From Xanthostigma xanthostigma (taxonomy: Eukaryota > Arthropoda > Insecta > Raphidioptera > Raphidiidae), in NCBI GenBank assembly GCA_963575645.1, contig OY754464.1, positions 63,958,948 to 64,022,947 on the forward strand: a stretch of DNA of 64,000 nucleotides. The letters run 5' to 3'. The position numbers were made by a program, and so were the translations under genes. How positions within the stretch are numbered: the stretch's first letter is position 1; the number at the start of each line of letters is the position of its first letter. Below, in pieces: positions 62,655-64,000 of the stretch. The notes beneath the pieces were generated by a model. The model saw nothing but the letters and a program-made list of their open reading frames with translations. It did no database searches and was not told where the DNA came from.

Positions 62655-63234
62655 CAGTATGACGTATGTAAACGCGTAAAGTGCACATAGGGAAATTAGC
62701 ATTGGGAAAAAATACTTGGATCAGAGTTAGCCATGACTGCATTAATTGTTATTTCTATTGAATTATCGTGCTAATCTTGAGGATTTCTATTTTATTTTGA
62801 TTTATTTATATTTTACTTGGCTTTTTTAATAATATTTAATTTTATAAATCATTATTTTATTTTTTTTGTACAAAAAAAAAACAACTCCATCTGTTTGGAA
62901 ACATTTCATTCAAAAATTGTCTAATGGTATGACGTATGCGCGTTGGTAAATCAGTGACCCAATGTCTTTAGGTTCAACACGAATAGGCGGAGATATATTT
63001 TGATCTCGCACCATATTTAAGTATTTTTGGGAATTTAATGTCCCATTAATAAAAAAAGTCCGATTATGTTGTAATCATTTGAATATTTTCTTCGGTAGTA
63101 TACAGTATACACATTCATTTTGCAAAAGAATATTATCTGTCAAATTGAAAAACAAGATTTCAAGGCTCACTCTGATCCAGTCATTTTTTCCCAATATTAA
63201 TTTCTCTATGTGCACCTTACGTGTTTATATACTG
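62655..63234 (-). mobile_element. Tc1/mariner-like MITE, family E, copy 3
   Basis: TA flanks and CAGTAT ends. The plus-strand left end has a 7-bp gain (CAGTATGACGTATGTAAACG). The transposase remnant is reversed and frameshifted relative to copies 1 and 2. A 64-codon frame at 63079 runs into the TIR and is not a gene. Confidence 0.85.
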
Positions 63235-64000
63235 TATATGGTTAAAAAAAGTCGGATGTTGATTTGTAATTAGTTTCTGTAGAAATGGAAATTGCAGCTT
63301 AAACTAACACAGCTATTCAGAACTATTGTTCGTTAATATGCCGGGTGTTTCAAAAGTTCCGGAACGGCTTAATATTTGTTATCGGATAAGCCGGCCTAAA
63401 AATGTTAAAATGTTTTTTTTTAAGAATATTTTCCTGTCTATCGAATGGCACAATTAGATGCCCGAGAGCTCCTAAAGGGTCCCCTAGGGCCCAAATTTTA
63501 AATGGGGACAATACTTTTTTATTTCATATTCGTATTCTGCTGAAAATTTTACATACGAATAAGTCTTAGTATTTTTTTAATCCTCGAGCCCTTTGTAGAG
63601 CCCCTAAGAAAAACCTAAAAATAAGCCCTATACAATAGATATCTAAATTTGAAATGATTAACTTTCTTTTACCTAAAATATTCGTTTTGACGAGAAATTT
63701 GATTAATGGATACTTCATAGGTCTCTAAAGCTCGATTTTGAACCTTAAGGCGCCTTTGTAGGGCCTCTAAAAGGGTTCAGAGTTGAATAAATCTTAATTT
63801 GAATTCGGTTACTTAATATTGTCTTACATACTTCTTTTCGGTATGAAATTTTACAAAGTTCTAAATTGGGTCCTAGCGCCGTATGAAGTACTAATTTGTA
63901 AAACATCCCGAAAAAAGAATTGATTATAAAATGAAGTAACCGAATTAAAATCCAACCATTTTTTGCTCCAGCTCATTTTTTCAGGAATTTTTCAACCCGC
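63235..64000. other. probable transposon fragment cut by the window end
   Basis: GCCGGGTGTTTCAAAAGTTC at about 63340 is typical of insect element ends, and GCCCTTTGTAGAGCCCCTAAG and GGCGCCTTTGTAGGGCCTC at 63588 and 63749 are internal near-repeats. No coding frame is recognisable, and the other end lies beyond the window. Confidence 0.35.

Noticed and set aside
1-64000. CRISPR array, prokaryotic operons or Shine-Dalgarno-driven genes
   Set aside because: No regular spacer-repeat array and no tightly packed frames. Tandem repeats present have no unique spacers, and transposon content is eukaryotic.
1-64000. Intact LTR retrotransposon or endogenous virus
   Set aside because: No pair of long direct repeats bounding a gag-pol frame was found, and no protease, integrase or envelope motif was seen.

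Overview
This 64-kb window looks like intergenic or intronic DNA from an AT-rich arthropod genome, most likely an insect. I cannot name the species. No complete host gene is visible and no open frame exceeds about 110 codons. The evidence for an insect is the repeat content: several families of short Helitrons whose 3' ends read CCGGGYCCGCTAG or GGGACCGCTAG, hAT miniature elements with 8-bp target duplications, a tRNA-derived SINE, a LINE 3' end, piggyBac, PIF/Harbinger, Tc1/mariner and THAP-encoding transposons, and many foldback elements.

Layout. 0-9 kb: a hairpin element with a tRNA-like head (475-849), family-C and family-K repeats, an AATT-flanked TIR element (3049-3497), a hAT MITE (4390-4734), two Helitrons (5410-6073, 6703-7009) and a 416-bp palindrome. 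9-16 kb: a full family-C element, a four-level nest (hAT containing a LINE tail containing a hammerhead-bearing palindrome, all inserted beside another hammerhead-like core), a Helitron, a 1-kb element with about 85-bp TIRs and a THAP zinc-finger exon (14486-15519), and a large inverted repeat with a tRNA-like cloverleaf in each arm. 16-30 kb: three weak candidate host exons, family-F elements, a pogo-like element, a second tRNA-headed hairpin, a recurrent element here called M, abutting Helitrons, a PIF/Harbinger element with a MADF-domain frame, and a piggyBac MITE. 30-43 kb: a hammerhead palindrome, a LINE 3' end, an array with CACGACCCCGTAAT units, a duplicated segment (33588-35090 versus 37537-38115) and a hAT MITE nested in family C. 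43-56 kb: another tRNA-headed hairpin, a SINE, hAT elements, a Harbinger derivative, and a decayed THAP/HTH transposase element with its own hAT insertion. 56-64 kb: a large repeat split by a 3.7-kb insertion, tandem arrays of about 300 bp and 155 bp, a further hAT element, and a third Tc1/mariner-like copy.

The window therefore behaves as a record of serial transposon insertion, not as a set of cooperating genes. Insertion order can be read from nested target duplications and from paralogous empty sites. The two most unusual signals are a set of elements pairing a tRNA-like Pol III head with a long hairpin that shares apex and base motifs across different tRNA heads, and foldback elements carrying hammerhead-ribozyme core motifs. 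All superfamily names rest on visible termini, target duplications and short protein motifs; no database search was run.
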